A DNA stretch of 64,000 bases from an uncultured Muribaculaceae bacterium (GCA_910589425.1 CAJUSZ010000010.1:1-64000); one strand, 5' to 3'; counted from the first letter of the stretch, positions 30,131 through 39,854 are shown. The notes: generated by a model from the letters alone, not told the origin. Made by a program: numbers and translations.

Positions 30131-30739
30131 TCAGTACTGGCCTCTTTCGGAGGGATTCTTTGCGAAGAAGTCTTCTATTTTCTCCTTTCTGTTGGCGCCA
30201 CCGAAGAAACGCTGCACCTTTATCTTACGCTGCAATTGCATGAGTCCATAGAACATCGCTTCCGGACGCGGCGGACATCCGGGGATGTAGACATCCACTG
30301 GGAGGATCTTATCCACTCCGGGGAGAACGCAGTAAGAATTCTTGAACGGTCCGCCGGAGACTGCGCATCCGCCGGCAGCGATCACGTATTTCGGTTCGGC
30401 CAGCTGCTCATACAGACGGCGAAGCACCGGCGCCATACGATGCACGATGGTACCCTGCACCATGATATAGTCAGCCTGACGGGGCGAGTTTCGCGCCACC
30501 TCAAATCCAAACCGCGCCATGTCATAGCGAGCCGCGCCAAGACACATAAACTCGATTGCACAGCAACTTGTGCCGAAACAGAGAGGCCAAAGCGAGTTGG
30601 CACGTCCCCAGTTGATAAGCTGGTCAAGTTTGCCTACGATCACATTTGCTCCAGTCGCGTTGAGTTCTTCAACGAGTTTGTCGATATACTCGTTGTCCTT
30701 GAAGTCCTCACGCTTCATGCTTTTTATATTCACGTCCAT
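30131..30739 (-). CDS. nuoB: NADH-quinone oxidoreductase subunit B
   Basis: 202 residues. It holds cluster N2. The vicinal cysteines are in CFGTSCCAIEFMCLGAARYD, and the others are in GCAVSGGPF and VYIPGCPPRPE. The start (MDVNIKS) overlaps the nuoA 3' end by ten bases, as expected for coupled subunits. A second ATG lies at 30718. Confidence 0.96.
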   Translation of the reverse strand: MDVNIKSMKREDFKDNEYIDKLVEELNATGANVIVGKLDQLINWGRANSLWPLCFGTSCCAIEFMCLGAARYDMARFGFEVARNSPRQADYIMVQGTIVHRMAPVLRRLYEQLAEPKYVIAAGGCAVSGGPFKNSYCVLPGVDKILPVDVYIPGCPPRPEAMFYGLMQLQRKIKVQRFFGGANRKEKIEDFFAKNPSERGQY

Positions 30740-31101
30740 TTAAGGGCTCCTTTCCGCCAGGCGTAAGCCAGGCCTAAGATAAGAATAAACAAAAAGATTC
30801 CGATGCAAAGAAGAGACTGTGGCCCGAGAGAGCGTGCGATCACAGCCCACGGATAAAGAAACAGCGTCTCGACATCGAAGATAAGGAAGAGGATTGCGAA
30901 GATGTAGTATCCAGGTTTGAACTGAATCATCGATTCACCCCGGGTAGGGATACCGCATTCGTATGGCTCCGCCTTTTTCACGGAGAAAGATTTGGGAGAG
31001 ATGAGCTTAGCGATAAGAAGCGCGGCAAAAACAAGGCCTATACCGGTTATTGTGGCGGTAATAGCCAAAGCTCCGTTGCCAATCTCCATCAAGAGGTTCA
31101 T
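30730..31101 (-). CDS. nuoA: NADH-quinone oxidoreductase subunit A
   Basis: 123 residues and three membrane helices. It has the family loop KAEPYECGIPTRG (quinone-site Cys) and FLIFDVETLFLYPWAV. It is the first gene of the nuo-atp unit, about 73 bases after a consensus promoter. Confidence 0.95.
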   Translation of the reverse strand: MNLLMEIGNGALAITATITGIGLVFAALLIAKLISPKSFSVKKAEPYECGIPTRGESMIQFKPGYYIFAILFLIFDVETLFLYPWAVIARSLGPQSLLCIGIFLFILILGLAYAWRKGALKWT

Positions 31102-31173
31102 ATAACAGGTTGATTGTTAATTGGTTAGTTCAAGATTATTTATTCGCTCGCAAGCGTAAAACAATATTTTGTG

Positions 31174-31204
31174 CAAAGGTACTAAATTTTCTTAACAATT
31201 CAAA
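31174..31204 (-). promoter_or_regulatory. Promoter of the nuo-atp operon
   Basis: On the minus strand TTTG (31204-31201), 19 bases, then TACCTTTG (31181-31174). Both boxes match the Bacteroidota consensus at ideal spacing. It is the only strong promoter seen for the 18 genes downstream. The rest of the gap to 31412 holds a terminator and a short repeated motif near 31244. Confidence 0.8.
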
Positions 31205-31340
31205 AAAATATATTCTTAAATTTCCAGCCGCCCCTTGGCCCAAGCTTTGACATTTTGCTAAATTTTTACCCCGGATATAAGTCGATTCTCGCCTACACTG
31301 ATTGCATTTTGCTATTTCAAGCATAAACGTGCATGAGTAA

Positions 31341-31376
31341 GAAAATATCGCCACCCGCAATAACGGACGGCGATAT
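31341..31376 (-). terminator. Terminator of the TonB receptor/lipoprotein operon
   Basis: ATATCGCC (31345-31352) and GGCGATAT (31369-31376) form an eight-base stem. On the minus strand it is followed by TTTTC. It lies about 37 bases after the lipoprotein stop. Confidence 0.7.
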
Positions 31377-31412
31377 GAGCCTCTGGCATCAATATGCCAA
31401 AGTGAAAAATCT

Positions 31413-32381
31413 TCAGTCTTCGACAGGAGTGTCGGGATTGAACGGCTTCTGGGGATCGTTGATGTATGAGCCTGTGAAGGATCCGTAATAATACACCTTC
31501 GTCCCGTTTCCGAGCTTATCCTCCATAGCTTTGTTACGCACTGTATACTCTATCGACACGTTGGTAAGATCCTCGGATGTGGTGCGCAGTTTGAACGACT
31601 CGAACGGGAAACTGTCATTCGGTGTCAGGATATTGCCATCCGACTGATTGGGGTTGAAATTGGTTCCTTCGATAACATAACCGCCCCGCTCGAGATTGAT
31701 CTTGAGATCCTTCAGAATCAGGATCAGCGCAGGAGCCTGCTCAGCAAATTTCACATTGTAGAGAACCACATCCGCTGTGAGCTTGTCAAGATCCATCACA
31801 ACGCGATAGTGGCCGGACTTGGTCTTGTATACCTGATTCTGTCCCTGGTATTCAAATGTCGTTGTGGTTACGCCCCGGTATGTCACGTCAGGCTGGAACG
31901 TTGCCACCGAATAGGCAGTACCTATATTATAGGTGGCGATCACGAACGGATGATAGTCGGCGAAAGTATTGCTTACAGTAGGCTGCGAGCTTTGTTTACG
32001 ATAGAACAGGCCTGAAATCCGGCAATTGAAATTAGTTATCTGCTGCATGCCGGCATCAATCTGTCCGCTTGCTTTATTGAGGATGATGAGATCGCCGTCC
32101 GTGTACCGCTGTACTTTGATAGGCACATCAGAGACCGACATTACATGGTTCATCCCCTCAAACATGAGGTTGGTCGACGACACGGATACCGACTTCGTGC
32201 CCACGAAATCAAAAAGATAAAAGCACGAGGTAACGAACGGCTCAGCTGAGGTGTTGCGCGGAGTAAACAGATTTGACGTAAGGTATTGCTTGTTGTAGGT
32301 GAAGTCGGCCTTTTCCTCGTTGCAGGAAACGAGAGGAAGAAGCAACGCGGCACATCCCGCGATAAATGTCAGTTTTTTCAT
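31413..32381 (-). CDS. Lipoprotein of unknown function paired with a TonB receptor
   Basis: About 322 residues from MKKLTFIAG. A signal peptide ends in the lipobox LLPLVSC. The body is beta-rich, with no recognised domain; units such as SVSSTNLMFEGMN, YPTRYRGVTT-like segments and VIEGTNFNPNQ recall Bacteroidales surface lipoproteins. The C terminus is Pro/Asp-rich (NPDTPVED). It starts 25 bases after the TonB-dependent receptor stop, so it is probably the receptor's partner. It does not look like SusD: there are no tetratricopeptide-type helices. Confidence 0.65.
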   Translation of the reverse strand: MKKLTFIAGCAALLLPLVSCNEEKADFTYNKQYLTSNLFTPRNTSAEPFVTSCFYLFDFVGTKSVSVSSTNLMFEGMNHVMSVSDVPIKVQRYTDGDLIILNKASGQIDAGMQQITNFNCRISGLFYRKQSSQPTVSNTFADYHPFVIATYNIGTAYSVATFQPDVTYRGVTTTTFEYQGQNQVYKTKSGHYRVVMDLDKLTADVVLYNVKFAEQAPALILILKDLKINLERGGYVIEGTNFNPNQSDGNILTPNDSFPFESFKLRTTSEDLTNVSIEYTVRNKAMEDKLGNGTKVYYYGSFTGSYINDPQKPFNPDTPVED

Positions 32382-32406
32382 ATATCTATTGATTTTAGTT
32401 AGTATT

Positions 32407-34668
32407 TCAGATATGGGCTGATATGGCGACACCTACCTGCAACGGCTTTCCCCGCTGTAGAAAACGGTTGCCTATCGACTTGAAGTAGAACGTATGGTAT
32501 CTTGTGTCGGAAAGATTTGTTCCGTAGATCTTCACGTCCCATTTGTCAGCCATCAGAGTTACCGATGCCCCAGGCAGAAGATAGAAAGGCTGGGAGATTG
32601 TATTTTCCTCATCCCAATATATCTTGCCCGTCCCACGCAGGTTAAGGTCAAAATCCAACGATCTCAAAACGGAATGAGACAACGCAAGGGAATAGACTGC
32701 CTGGACAAAAAGCGTATTTCCAGGGGCATAAGGCAGATACTTCCCGGCATGGTTTACCTTTCCGTCAAAAAAATCCCTGAACTTGGCATTGGTATACCCG
32801 TATGACACCCTGAGCGAAAGGGGGTCAACGGGAGTTGCGGCAACGGAGAGTTCAAATCCGAAACTTCTTGTCTTTCCGGCGTTGGTCATCATTCTTCCGG
32901 TTGTGGTTCCAGGAGGAAACATGGTCAGCTGCTGATCGCGGCAGTCGATATAGAACGCGGCTATGTCCGCTGTGATCGACCAGGGGGAGAAACTCAGATG
33001 CGAACCGATCTCAAAATTCCACGAATATTCCGGCTTGTAGCTTACCATCTTCTCAATATCGTAAGCAGCCCCTATCCCCATAAGCCCCATAAGCCTCTGC
33101 TGCAACACATCGGAAAACATCTGGGTATTGAATCCACCCGACTTATAACCCTTGGCTATATTAAGGTACAAGTTTGCAGGAGAGTCAGCCGGGAGATCAT
33201 AGAGAATTGTCAGCTTGGGGATGAAATTCAGAAAATGATTCGAATGTTTCCCTCTGTCGTCAATATCTACGACAGCATGTCCCGCGGGAGTGAACGAACC
33301 ATCTGCCTGGCGATCGAACACGGTATAGCCCGTATTGCATCGGCTATGATAATCCATCGACACATGCTCATAATCGAGTCTCATGGCAAGCGAAAGCTTG
33401 AACCGGCCGAGCGAAAGATCCGACTTATGATATAACGCAAGCCCCCATGTAGGCATTATGAACCTGCTTGAGAGCAAAAAATCCCTCGTATCCCATGATA
33501 TGGGATGATTCGGGTTACCCTGGTTACGATAATGCTCTATGAGCTGCGAGATTCCGTGATCAAGAAACCGGACCGGAGCATCCATGTGCAGATGCTTATA
33601 GAATCCGAACGCGCCGGCAAGCCACGCATAGCACCCGCCCGTATCCTTCGATTTTATCACAAGATCCTGCGTGAATCCCGGCTCCCGTTTTTTCTGTGTC
33701 AGCGTAAAGTAATCTTCAGGAAGAAAATCCTGATCAAGAGTCATATTGTCGTCAATGTACTGAAACGATGACATTGATGACAAAATGAACTTATCAGCAT
33801 TCCATGTAAGGGTCAATCCATCATTTACCACAGTCCGCTTATAAAAACATGTGTCGTTATAAGCGATTTTCCCAGACTCGATATTCTCGTAGGGATATCC
33901 CCCCTGCCGAAGGACTGAAAGAGACGCCACATTCTGAAGCATCACACCGTCAGAGATCCGCCATTGGTATTTGCTTCTCAGTCCCAACGAACGCTCCGGA
34001 TCCGCCATCTTACCATTGTATTCGTTTTTGAAAAGGCCTCTCGACCAACTGAACGACGCACCGAACGACAATGCATGCCTGAGATTGAATTTATGATACC
34101 ACGATGCGGCAGCCTTGACATTCACAGGCGAGGAGAACTCGGCTTTCAGCCTCCACCCCTGAAACCTGAAAGGGGATAGTGTAGATATATTGATCTGTCC
34201 GGCCATAGTGTTGCGCCCATATAAAGCTGTCTGCGGGCCGCGCAACATCTCTACCGAAGCAATATCGGCAATGTCCAGATCGTACGCATCTTTATTAAGG
34301 AAAGGCACATTATCGACATTTAATCCAACCGACGGCTGATCCATCCTCGCCCCTATTCCTCTCACATATATTGATGATGTGATACGAGATCCATAGTCGG
34401 GGATAAAAAAGTTGGGCACAACGTCCGAAAGGCTTTTTATTGCCATTGCATTCAGTCGCTCCGCCTCGACCCTGCCGATAACAGTCGAAGCTTCAGGCAA
34501 AGAGAACAGCTTGGTCGGCTGCTTGATTGACGTAACACTAATTTCCTGAAGCACAACCGTGTCCGCCACATCCTCAATAGCCGAAGATGTAACAGGGACT
34601 TGCGCCCGGGCATATCCCGACACAAGGAAGGCTGCACATAAAATCAAACCGACAATCAATCTTATCAT
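32407..34668 (-). CDS. TonB-dependent outer-membrane receptor
   Basis: About 753 residues from MIRLIVGLIL, where the signal peptide (to YARA) begins. The plug domain follows directly (VIGRVEAERLNAMAIKSLSDVVPNFF, YVRGIGARMDQPSVGLNVDNVPF, VEMLRGPQTALYGRNTMAGQINI), with no CarboxypepD_reg domain. This is the siderophore/vitamin type of receptor rather than SusC. The 22-strand barrel ends in the C-terminal aromatic strand. The substrate is unknown. A lipoprotein gene follows. Confidence 0.9.
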   Translation of the reverse strand: MIRLIVGLILCAAFLVSGYARAQVPVTSSAIEDVADTVVLQEISVTSIKQPTKLFSLPEASTVIGRVEAERLNAMAIKSLSDVVPNFFIPDYGSRITSSIYVRGIGARMDQPSVGLNVDNVPFLNKDAYDLDIADIASVEMLRGPQTALYGRNTMAGQINISTLSPFRFQGWRLKAEFSSPVNVKAAASWYHKFNLRHALSFGASFSWSRGLFKNEYNGKMADPERSLGLRSKYQWRISDGVMLQNVASLSVLRQGGYPYENIESGKIAYNDTCFYKRTVVNDGLTLTWNADKFILSSMSSFQYIDDNMTLDQDFLPEDYFTLTQKKREPGFTQDLVIKSKDTGGCYAWLAGAFGFYKHLHMDAPVRFLDHGISQLIEHYRNQGNPNHPISWDTRDFLLSSRFIMPTWGLALYHKSDLSLGRFKLSLAMRLDYEHVSMDYHSRCNTGYTVFDRQADGSFTPAGHAVVDIDDRGKHSNHFLNFIPKLTILYDLPADSPANLYLNIAKGYKSGGFNTQMFSDVLQQRLMGLMGIGAAYDIEKMVSYKPEYSWNFEIGSHLSFSPWSITADIAAFYIDCRDQQLTMFPPGTTTGRMMTNAGKTRSFGFELSVAATPVDPLSLRVSYGYTNAKFRDFFDGKVNHAGKYLPYAPGNTLFVQAVYSLALSHSVLRSLDFDLNLRGTGKIYWDEENTISQPFYLLPGASVTLMADKWDVKIYGTNLSDTRYHTFYFKSIGNRFLQRGKPLQVGVAISAHI

Positions 34669-34676
34669 ATCGAAAG

Positions 34677-34684
34677 CAAAATTA
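34677..34684 (-). promoter_or_regulatory. -7 element of the TonB receptor, almost leaderless
   Basis: TAATTTTG on the minus strand matches the consensus but lies only eight bases before the ATG at 34668. A start site at normal distance would leave a leader of a few bases at most. The -33 box (TTGA, 34707-34704) is weak. Confidence 0.4.
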
Positions 34685-34839
34685 ACAAATTGCAGATTCA
34701 CGGTCAATCCCAATAAATGATGATTTTTCCATGACGCATGTCTGATTTCACCACCGCACGTATAATAATCCATATAGCGCATCAGTTAAGTTAATGGTGG
34801 AATATGACTGTACTGCTCCGCCTACACCTCGACTATATT

Positions 34840-36039
34840 ATGAAATCAATCAAAGAACTCTACAGAATAGGAACAGGCCCGTCTTCGAGCCACACAATGG
34901 GACCGCGCTACGCCGCCGAAGAATTCAGGCAGAAGCATCCTGACTCAAAAAAATTCCAGGTAACGCTCTACGGAAGTCTCGCAGCCACTGGGAAGGGACA
35001 CCTTACCGACGTAGCACTCGAGGATGTACTCGGGCGCGAAGGAAGAGAAGTGGAAATAATTTGGAAACCGGATATATTTCTCCCTTTTCATCCCAACGGA
35101 CTCGAATTCAAGGCTATCCAAAAAGACGGGACAGAGACGGACCCATGGATTGTCTACAGCGTCGGAGGTGGAGCAATCGTCTCGGAAAATGGAGAAAAAC
35201 TTGAAAGCGGGGAAATCTACGACAAGAGTTCGATGACTGAAATAATGAACTATTGCGAAGACACCGGCAGATGCTACTGGGAATATGTGGAAGATTGCGA
35301 GGGTCCTGAAATCTGGGACTATCTCCGGAAGGTATGGAATGCGATGAAAGAATCAGTGGAACGCGGACTTGCCCACGAAGGGAGGCTTCCCGGCCCGCTT
35401 AATCTCCGAAGAAAAGCCACGTCATATCTTGTGAAAGCCGAGGGATTCAAAGACAACCTCCGCAACCGCGGACTGACATTCGCCTACGCCCTTGCAGTAA
35501 GCGAGGAAAACGCATCCGGAGGCGTGATAGTGACAGCGCCCACATGCGGGTCATCCGGTGTGGTTCCGGGGGCATTATACCATATATGGAAAAGCCGTGG
35601 ATTTCCCGAGGTAATGATGCTCAGAGCGCTGGCTACGGCCGGACTCGTAGGCAATATAGTCAAACACAATGCGAGCATATCAGGAGCCGAGGTAGGATGC
35701 CAGGGTGAGGTCGGCGTGGCATGCGCAATGGCTGCGGCCGCAGCGTGCCAACTGTTTGGAGGCAGTCCGGCCCAGATAGAATACGCCGCGGAGATGGGGC
35801 TTGAGCATCATCTCGGAATGACATGCGACCCTGTATGCGGACTTGTCCAGATTCCATGCATCGAACGTAATGCCTACGCGGCGGCGAGGGCGCTTGATGC
35901 CAATATATACGCCACATTTACTGACGGGCAACATCGCGTTACGTTCGACAAGCTTGTCAAGGTCATGAAACAAACCGGCCACGATCTCCCTTCCCTCTAC
36001 AAAGAGACCGCTACCGGAGGCCTTGCCGCAGAGATGTAA
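34840..36039 (+). CDS. sdaA: L-serine ammonia-lyase, single-chain iron-sulfur type
   Basis: About 399 residues from MKSIKELYRI. It deaminates L-serine to pyruvate and ammonia. The beta domain comes first (GTGPSSSHTMGP), and the alpha domain follows (GGVIVTAPTCGSSGVVPGALYH, SGAEVGCQGEVGVACAMAAAA). The iron-sulfur cysteines are in GMTCDPVCGLVQIPC. The length fits the fused one-chain form. It lies 53 bases ahead of rnz on the same strand. The start-proximal GTG/ATG choices upstream are poor. Confidence 0.94.
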   Translation: MKSIKELYRIGTGPSSSHTMGPRYAAEEFRQKHPDSKKFQVTLYGSLAATGKGHLTDVALEDVLGREGREVEIIWKPDIFLPFHPNGLEFKAIQKDGTETDPWIVYSVGGGAIVSENGEKLESGEIYDKSSMTEIMNYCEDTGRCYWEYVEDCEGPEIWDYLRKVWNAMKESVERGLAHEGRLPGPLNLRRKATSYLVKAEGFKDNLRNRGLTFAYALAVSEENASGGVIVTAPTCGSSGVVPGALYHIWKSRGFPEVMMLRALATAGLVGNIVKHNASISGAEVGCQGEVGVACAMAAAAACQLFGGSPAQIEYAAEMGLEHHLGMTCDPVCGLVQIPCIERNAYAAARALDANIYATFTDGQHRVTFDKLVKVMKQTGHDLPSLYKETATGGLAAEM

Positions 36040-36092
36040 CGGACCTGCGTATTGACCATCCCCTCAAAAAGCCATTCTTTTCAAGCTGACCA

Positions 36093-37004
36093 ATGTCTGA
36101 TTTCAAGATCCATACCCTCGGTTGCGGCTCCGCAAAGCCGACTTTACGCCATCAGCCTTCCTCCACAATCGTTGACTATCGTGGTAATCTGTTCATGATA
36201 GATTGCGGAGAGGGCGCCCAGGTGGCCATGCAGCGTTTCAGGCTGAAACTGCCAAGACTCAGGCATGTTTTCCTCACCCATCTTCATGGCGACCACGTAC
36301 TCGGTCTTCCGGGACTCATCGGCACTATGGGGCTTTCAGGCGGAGGCGGGGAAATAACTATCCATACTTTTGAAGAAGGGAAGAGGATACTGTCGGAGAT
36401 AATCGGCTATTTCTCACGGGATCTTCCTATCAAGGTCAACTACAATGTATTCAAGCCGGAAGAAGCAGTGATCTACGAAGGTAAATCCATAAGTGTGCGC
36501 ACAGTCCCACTGCAACACAGAGTGCCGGCCGTAGGATTCATATTTGAAGAGAACAAGAAAGAACGGCATATCATAAGAGACGCATGCGATTTTCATTATG
36601 TCCCTGTGAGCCGGTTGAAAGATATTAAAAACGGCGAAGACTTCATCAAGCCGGACGGAACACTGATTCCAAACAGCCATCTCACTACAGATCCGGATCC
36701 GTCAAGAAAGTACGCCCACATCAGCGACACGGCATTCGTGCCCGGACTCGCGGATAAGATCGGTCCCGTGGATCTTCTGTTTCATGAGACCACATATCTT
36801 GACTCTCACGAAAGCGACGCTTCAAAAAGAGGACATTCCACTGCCAGGCAGGCTGCGAAAATGGCAAGACTATGCGGGGCGAAAAGGCTGCTCACAGGCC
36901 ACTATTCTTCGCGCTACCGCAACGACGAAGCGTTTCTCCTTGAAGCCCTCGAAGAGTTTCCCGACGTCATCCTCAATAATGAAGGATTGACAACCGAACT
37001 ATGA
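36093..37004 (+). CDS. rnz: Ribonuclease Z (tRNA 3' endonuclease)
   Basis: 303 residues. A metallo-beta-lactamase-fold nuclease that trims tRNA 3' trailers. The zinc motif is HLHGDHVLGLPG near residue 62, and later ligands are in HISDTAF and GHYSSRY. The exosite region lies between residues ~140 and 190. Its 3' end overlaps the convergent LptF/G gene by six bases. Confidence 0.94.
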   Translation: MSDFKIHTLGCGSAKPTLRHQPSSTIVDYRGNLFMIDCGEGAQVAMQRFRLKLPRLRHVFLTHLHGDHVLGLPGLIGTMGLSGGGGEITIHTFEEGKRILSEIIGYFSRDLPIKVNYNVFKPEEAVIYEGKSISVRTVPLQHRVPAVGFIFEENKKERHIIRDACDFHYVPVSRLKDIKNGEDFIKPDGTLIPNSHLTTDPDPSRKYAHISDTAFVPGLADKIGPVDLLFHETTYLDSHESDASKRGHSTARQAAKMARLCGAKRLLTGHYSSRYRNDEAFLLEALEEFPDVILNNEGLTTEL

Positions 37005-38918
37005 CACGCCTTGTCCTTCCTCGAGGATTTTTTCAATAGCAGCGCATGTGGACACAATTTTGCGTAAATCCTTTTTAAGAGTCTTCTGATACCTGATCCC
37101 GATAAGCCATACCGGTATTCCCACAGGGAAAAGAATCATCAACACTTTCCCAAGCCACTGGCGGCGCGACGGATGGTAAAGCCAAAGCTGGCGTATGACG
37201 GGAAAATCTATTAATTTATTGACAGCCATCGGATTTCTGCAATCAGTCAGATAACTGACAGTCGATTCCAACTCACCTGATATCTTCCTGATCTCACCTG
37301 TGTCATATCCCTTCACCCAATATGTGGAATATTTCTGAACAGCTCCGTTGGCAGACAGGAAATCTGACGAGGCGATGCGCAGACATTCAAGCCGGGAGAT
37401 AGCCTCAGCTGTAGAAATATCATTTATAATCACCTCCTTGTAGTTAACTTTACGTACCGGGCGTGTGCCGAGGATCTTACGGATCAACGAGAGATAAAGA
37501 TCCTTGTCGAACACGGCGGAATCGTTCATGGCTTTCCACGTTACGTATATTCCCAAAGGAGCAAGTATGGCTGTCGACAACCACATTCCGAACCACACTT
37601 CCCACCGTCCGTCGCGCGACATCTTGTAGCCCGTGTTGTCAATGATGTAATAAACCAGGAACAGCAACACTGAAATGACCAGCGGCGTCCCTATCCCGCC
37701 TTTCCGTATTATGGCTCCGAGCGGCGCACCGATGAAGAAGAATATCAGACACGCGACAGAAAGAGTGTATTTCTTCAGCAATTCGATTTCGTGTCTGCGC
37801 AACGATTTTCTATCGTCAGCCACTGTTACACCCTTGAACTCATATTCGTTCCTCTCCCTGCGGATGCTTTGCATCGCTCCCTCCGCCACCTGACGGCGTC
37901 CACTCTCATCAAGCTTCATCAGCAAGGAATCGAGGCTGACTGGCTTATCTTTGGACAACATGCCTTCGGTGCCGGGAGCAGAGCCATAGCCGTTGTATCC
38001 GCCCATATCGCCATGAATTATCCGCAACGGGCCTTTATTCAGAACCACAGTGTTTTCACGGCCTATGGAATCAAGCCTGACATTTATGGAATCTATCGTA
38101 TGGTGGAGTTCCGCGATGTTCTTTCCGACATACTGTTTACGCATGGAGTTATCGTCAAGCCTGTTGAAATTGGCGTCGAAAGGAATCAGGACCTGCTTGT
38201 CGAAAAATGATTCGCGTCTGAAGGGAACGTTTGCGTCGAGCGAAGTCTGGTCTCTGAGATTCTCAAACTGCTCTCCCTGATAAAGATGAAGAAAAAGCCA
38301 ACGGTTGTCCGGAGTGAAAGCAAGCCGAGCCGAATCTGCGAGAAGAATCGTCCCCTGATCCCCGCCGCGGCTTACGTCATAGATCATCACATCATGCAGA
38401 ATACCAGTCTCCTTGTCTTTATTCTTCACATAGAGGTTATATCCCGGGATCTGATCGTAGAACACACCCTCGGGAATCTCAAGTTCCGGACTTTTCTGCT
38501 TCATGGAAAAAAGCAGAGTCCACATTTTCACCTGAGCGGTCGGCAAGACATTATTCTGAAAAAAGAAAGCCCCCACGGCAATGCCGCCTATAAGCACGAT
38601 CAGAGGCGCCATCACCCTGACAAGCGATATTCCTGACGCCTTCATCGCCGTCAGTTCAAATTTCTCCCCGAGATTTCCGAATGTCATCAGGCTCGCCAAA
38701 AGGATTGCAAGAGGGAGAGCCATCGGAACCATGCTGACAGCAGCATAAAAGAATAATTCGGCGAGAACACCGAGCGAAAGCCCCTTGCCCACCAGATCAT
38801 CTATATATTTCCAGAGAAACTGCATCAGCACAATGAAGAGTACGATGAAGAATGTCATCGCGAACAGAGGAAGAAAACTCTTCAGAATGAACCAATGCAA
38901 CCGTTTTATGACGCGCAT
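36999..38918 (-). CDS. LptF/LptG-family LPS export permease
   Basis: About 639 residues from MRVIKRLHWF. An N-terminal membrane pair (FILKSFLPLFAMTFFIVLFIVLMQF), the signature GNLGEKFELTAMKASGISLVRVMAPL, a periplasmic jelly-roll region and three further helices (LSVACLIFFFIGAPLGAIIRKGGIG...) identify the YjgP/YjgQ family. It works with LptB to extract lipopolysaccharide from the inner membrane. It is much longer than the ~360 residues of E. coli LptF, with an extra ~100-residue cytoplasmic C-terminal tail. Only one such gene is visible, so F or G cannot be chosen. Confidence 0.88.
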   Translation of the reverse strand: MRVIKRLHWFILKSFLPLFAMTFFIVLFIVLMQFLWKYIDDLVGKGLSLGVLAELFFYAAVSMVPMALPLAILLASLMTFGNLGEKFELTAMKASGISLVRVMAPLIVLIGGIAVGAFFFQNNVLPTAQVKMWTLLFSMKQKSPELEIPEGVFYDQIPGYNLYVKNKDKETGILHDVMIYDVSRGGDQGTILLADSARLAFTPDNRWLFLHLYQGEQFENLRDQTSLDANVPFRRESFFDKQVLIPFDANFNRLDDNSMRKQYVGKNIAELHHTIDSINVRLDSIGRENTVVLNKGPLRIIHGDMGGYNGYGSAPGTEGMLSKDKPVSLDSLLMKLDESGRRQVAEGAMQSIRRERNEYEFKGVTVADDRKSLRRHEIELLKKYTLSVACLIFFFIGAPLGAIIRKGGIGTPLVISVLLFLVYYIIDNTGYKMSRDGRWEVWFGMWLSTAILAPLGIYVTWKAMNDSAVFDKDLYLSLIRKILGTRPVRKVNYKEVIINDISTAEAISRLECLRIASSDFLSANGAVQKYSTYWVKGYDTGEIRKISGELESTVSYLTDCRNPMAVNKLIDFPVIRQLWLYHPSRRQWLGKVLMILFPVGIPVWLIGIRYQKTLKKDLRKIVSTCAAIEKILEEGQGVS

Positions 38919-38996
38919 ATATCTATTATAATGACATCTATGGCATACACCGAGCCGTCCGATGCCTAATGTAATGCAAAAGTACAAAAAATTTCG

Positions 38997-39004
38997 TAAC
39001 TTTG
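38997..39004 (+). promoter_or_regulatory. -7 element of the SH3-like protein gene
   Basis: TAACTTTG is a full consensus match 46 bases before the start at 39050. No TTTG is found at the -33 position. Confidence 0.45.
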
Positions 39005-39049
39005 CATAAACACAAATCTTCAATACCCAAAGGTCTACAGTTTTTTAAT

Positions 39050-39652
39050 ATGAAAAAGGTTCTTTTATCTGCTATATTCTCTATTACAGGAATAGTCGGT
39101 ATCGCGGCCCAGTCCCAATATGTATTGCCGATCGACGGAAACGTAAATCTCAGAACTGCTGCATCCAAGACCGCTGCCAAAGCAGGCACTTTGACAGCAT
39201 CCGATTTATTGCCATGCCTCGAGGAACTTGATGGATGGTATAAAGTGAATTATGACGGTAAGGATGCTTTCGTTTCCATGTCCGTGGCACGCACATGCGA
39301 TGCAATAGTTCCAGAAGAAATATTCGGCAAAGACCTCGGTTCAGCTAAGGCTTGGGACAAAACCAGACACCAGGGACTTATTAAAATCACCAGAATAGAT
39401 CAAGATCATGCGTTTATCCAGATGGAATGGATGCGTGTAAATCTACCGGCTGAATCCTACAGCTACGTCGCAACCGTGAAAGATGGAAAAATAACAGCGA
39501 CACATTCATCCGGAGTCTGGGTTGATCCCGACCGACCTCTAAATGAGATATTGAATGACCTCTATCCATTGGAAAAACAGATTCCGGTCGGATTCGACGA
39601 GTTTAACAACACTATATTTTTCAACGGAGCCGAGTTCTCGGAATATGAATGA
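39050..39652 (+). CDS. Secreted SH3-like domain protein
   Basis: About 200 residues with a signal peptide (ends GIAAQS). Residues ~25-85 look like a bacterial SH3 (SH3b) domain: VNLRTAASKTAAKAGTLTASDLL, EELDGWYKVNYDGKDAFVSMS. The C-terminal ~115 residues match nothing I know (QGLIKITRIDQDHAFIQMEWMR). SH3b domains usually bind cell-wall or protein ligands, and a periplasmic or surface location is likely. Transcribed divergently from the LPS permease, with its own terminator. Confidence 0.7.
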   Translation: MKKVLLSAIFSITGIVGIAAQSQYVLPIDGNVNLRTAASKTAAKAGTLTASDLLPCLEELDGWYKVNYDGKDAFVSMSVARTCDAIVPEEIFGKDLGSAKAWDKTRHQGLIKITRIDQDHAFIQMEWMRVNLPAESYSYVATVKDGKITATHSSGVWVDPDRPLNEILNDLYPLEKQIPVGFDEFNNTIFFNGAEFSEYE

Positions 39653-39696
39653 TCCGGATTCCTCCGGATGCCACTACAAAACACATAAAAAATATT

Positions 39697-39728
39697 GAGG
39701 GAGACTGTTATCACAACAATCTCCCTCA
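39697..39728 (+). terminator. Terminator of the SH3-like protein gene
   Basis: GAGGGAGA (39697 on) pairs with TCTCCCTC (to 39728) through a stem extended by a TGTT/AACA pair. A T-containing tail follows, then the repeated sequence at 39731. Confidence 0.75.
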
Positions 39729-39730
39729 TG

Positions 39731-39834
39731 ATTTCCATAATACTTTTTTAGAACTAACCTAACATCATGAAACGATTTTATGTCTCTATAACATCAGGCC
39801 TGCTGAAAAAGTTCACGCAAACCGTTTTTTAGTG
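39731..39834 (+). repeat. Terminator-linked ~45 bp repeat, copy 2, with 21-codon frame
   Basis: TTCCATAATACTTTTTT, AG, AACTAACCTAACATC, ATGAAACGATTT follow the hairpin at 39697-39728. This matches copy 1 (5128-5082, minus) almost base for base, except for a three-base insertion. The ATG at 39769 opens a 21-codon frame (MKRFYVSITSG..., stop 39832-39834) whose first four residues equal those at copy 1. It lies between convergent genes, so no larger gene is served. Confidence 0.6.
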
Positions 39835-39854
39835 CTTGTTCCTAAAGAAAGCTG

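Noticed and set aside
31136..31360. 74-codon minus-strand frame upstream of nuoA
   Set aside because: It overlaps the nuo promoter and the operon terminator upstream; similarity to the frame at 53366-53569 is only a short DNA repeat.
32407..34668. SusC/SusD-type glycan uptake pair
   Set aside because: The receptor lacks the CarboxypepD_reg domain and the partner lipoprotein has no SusD-like helical pattern.
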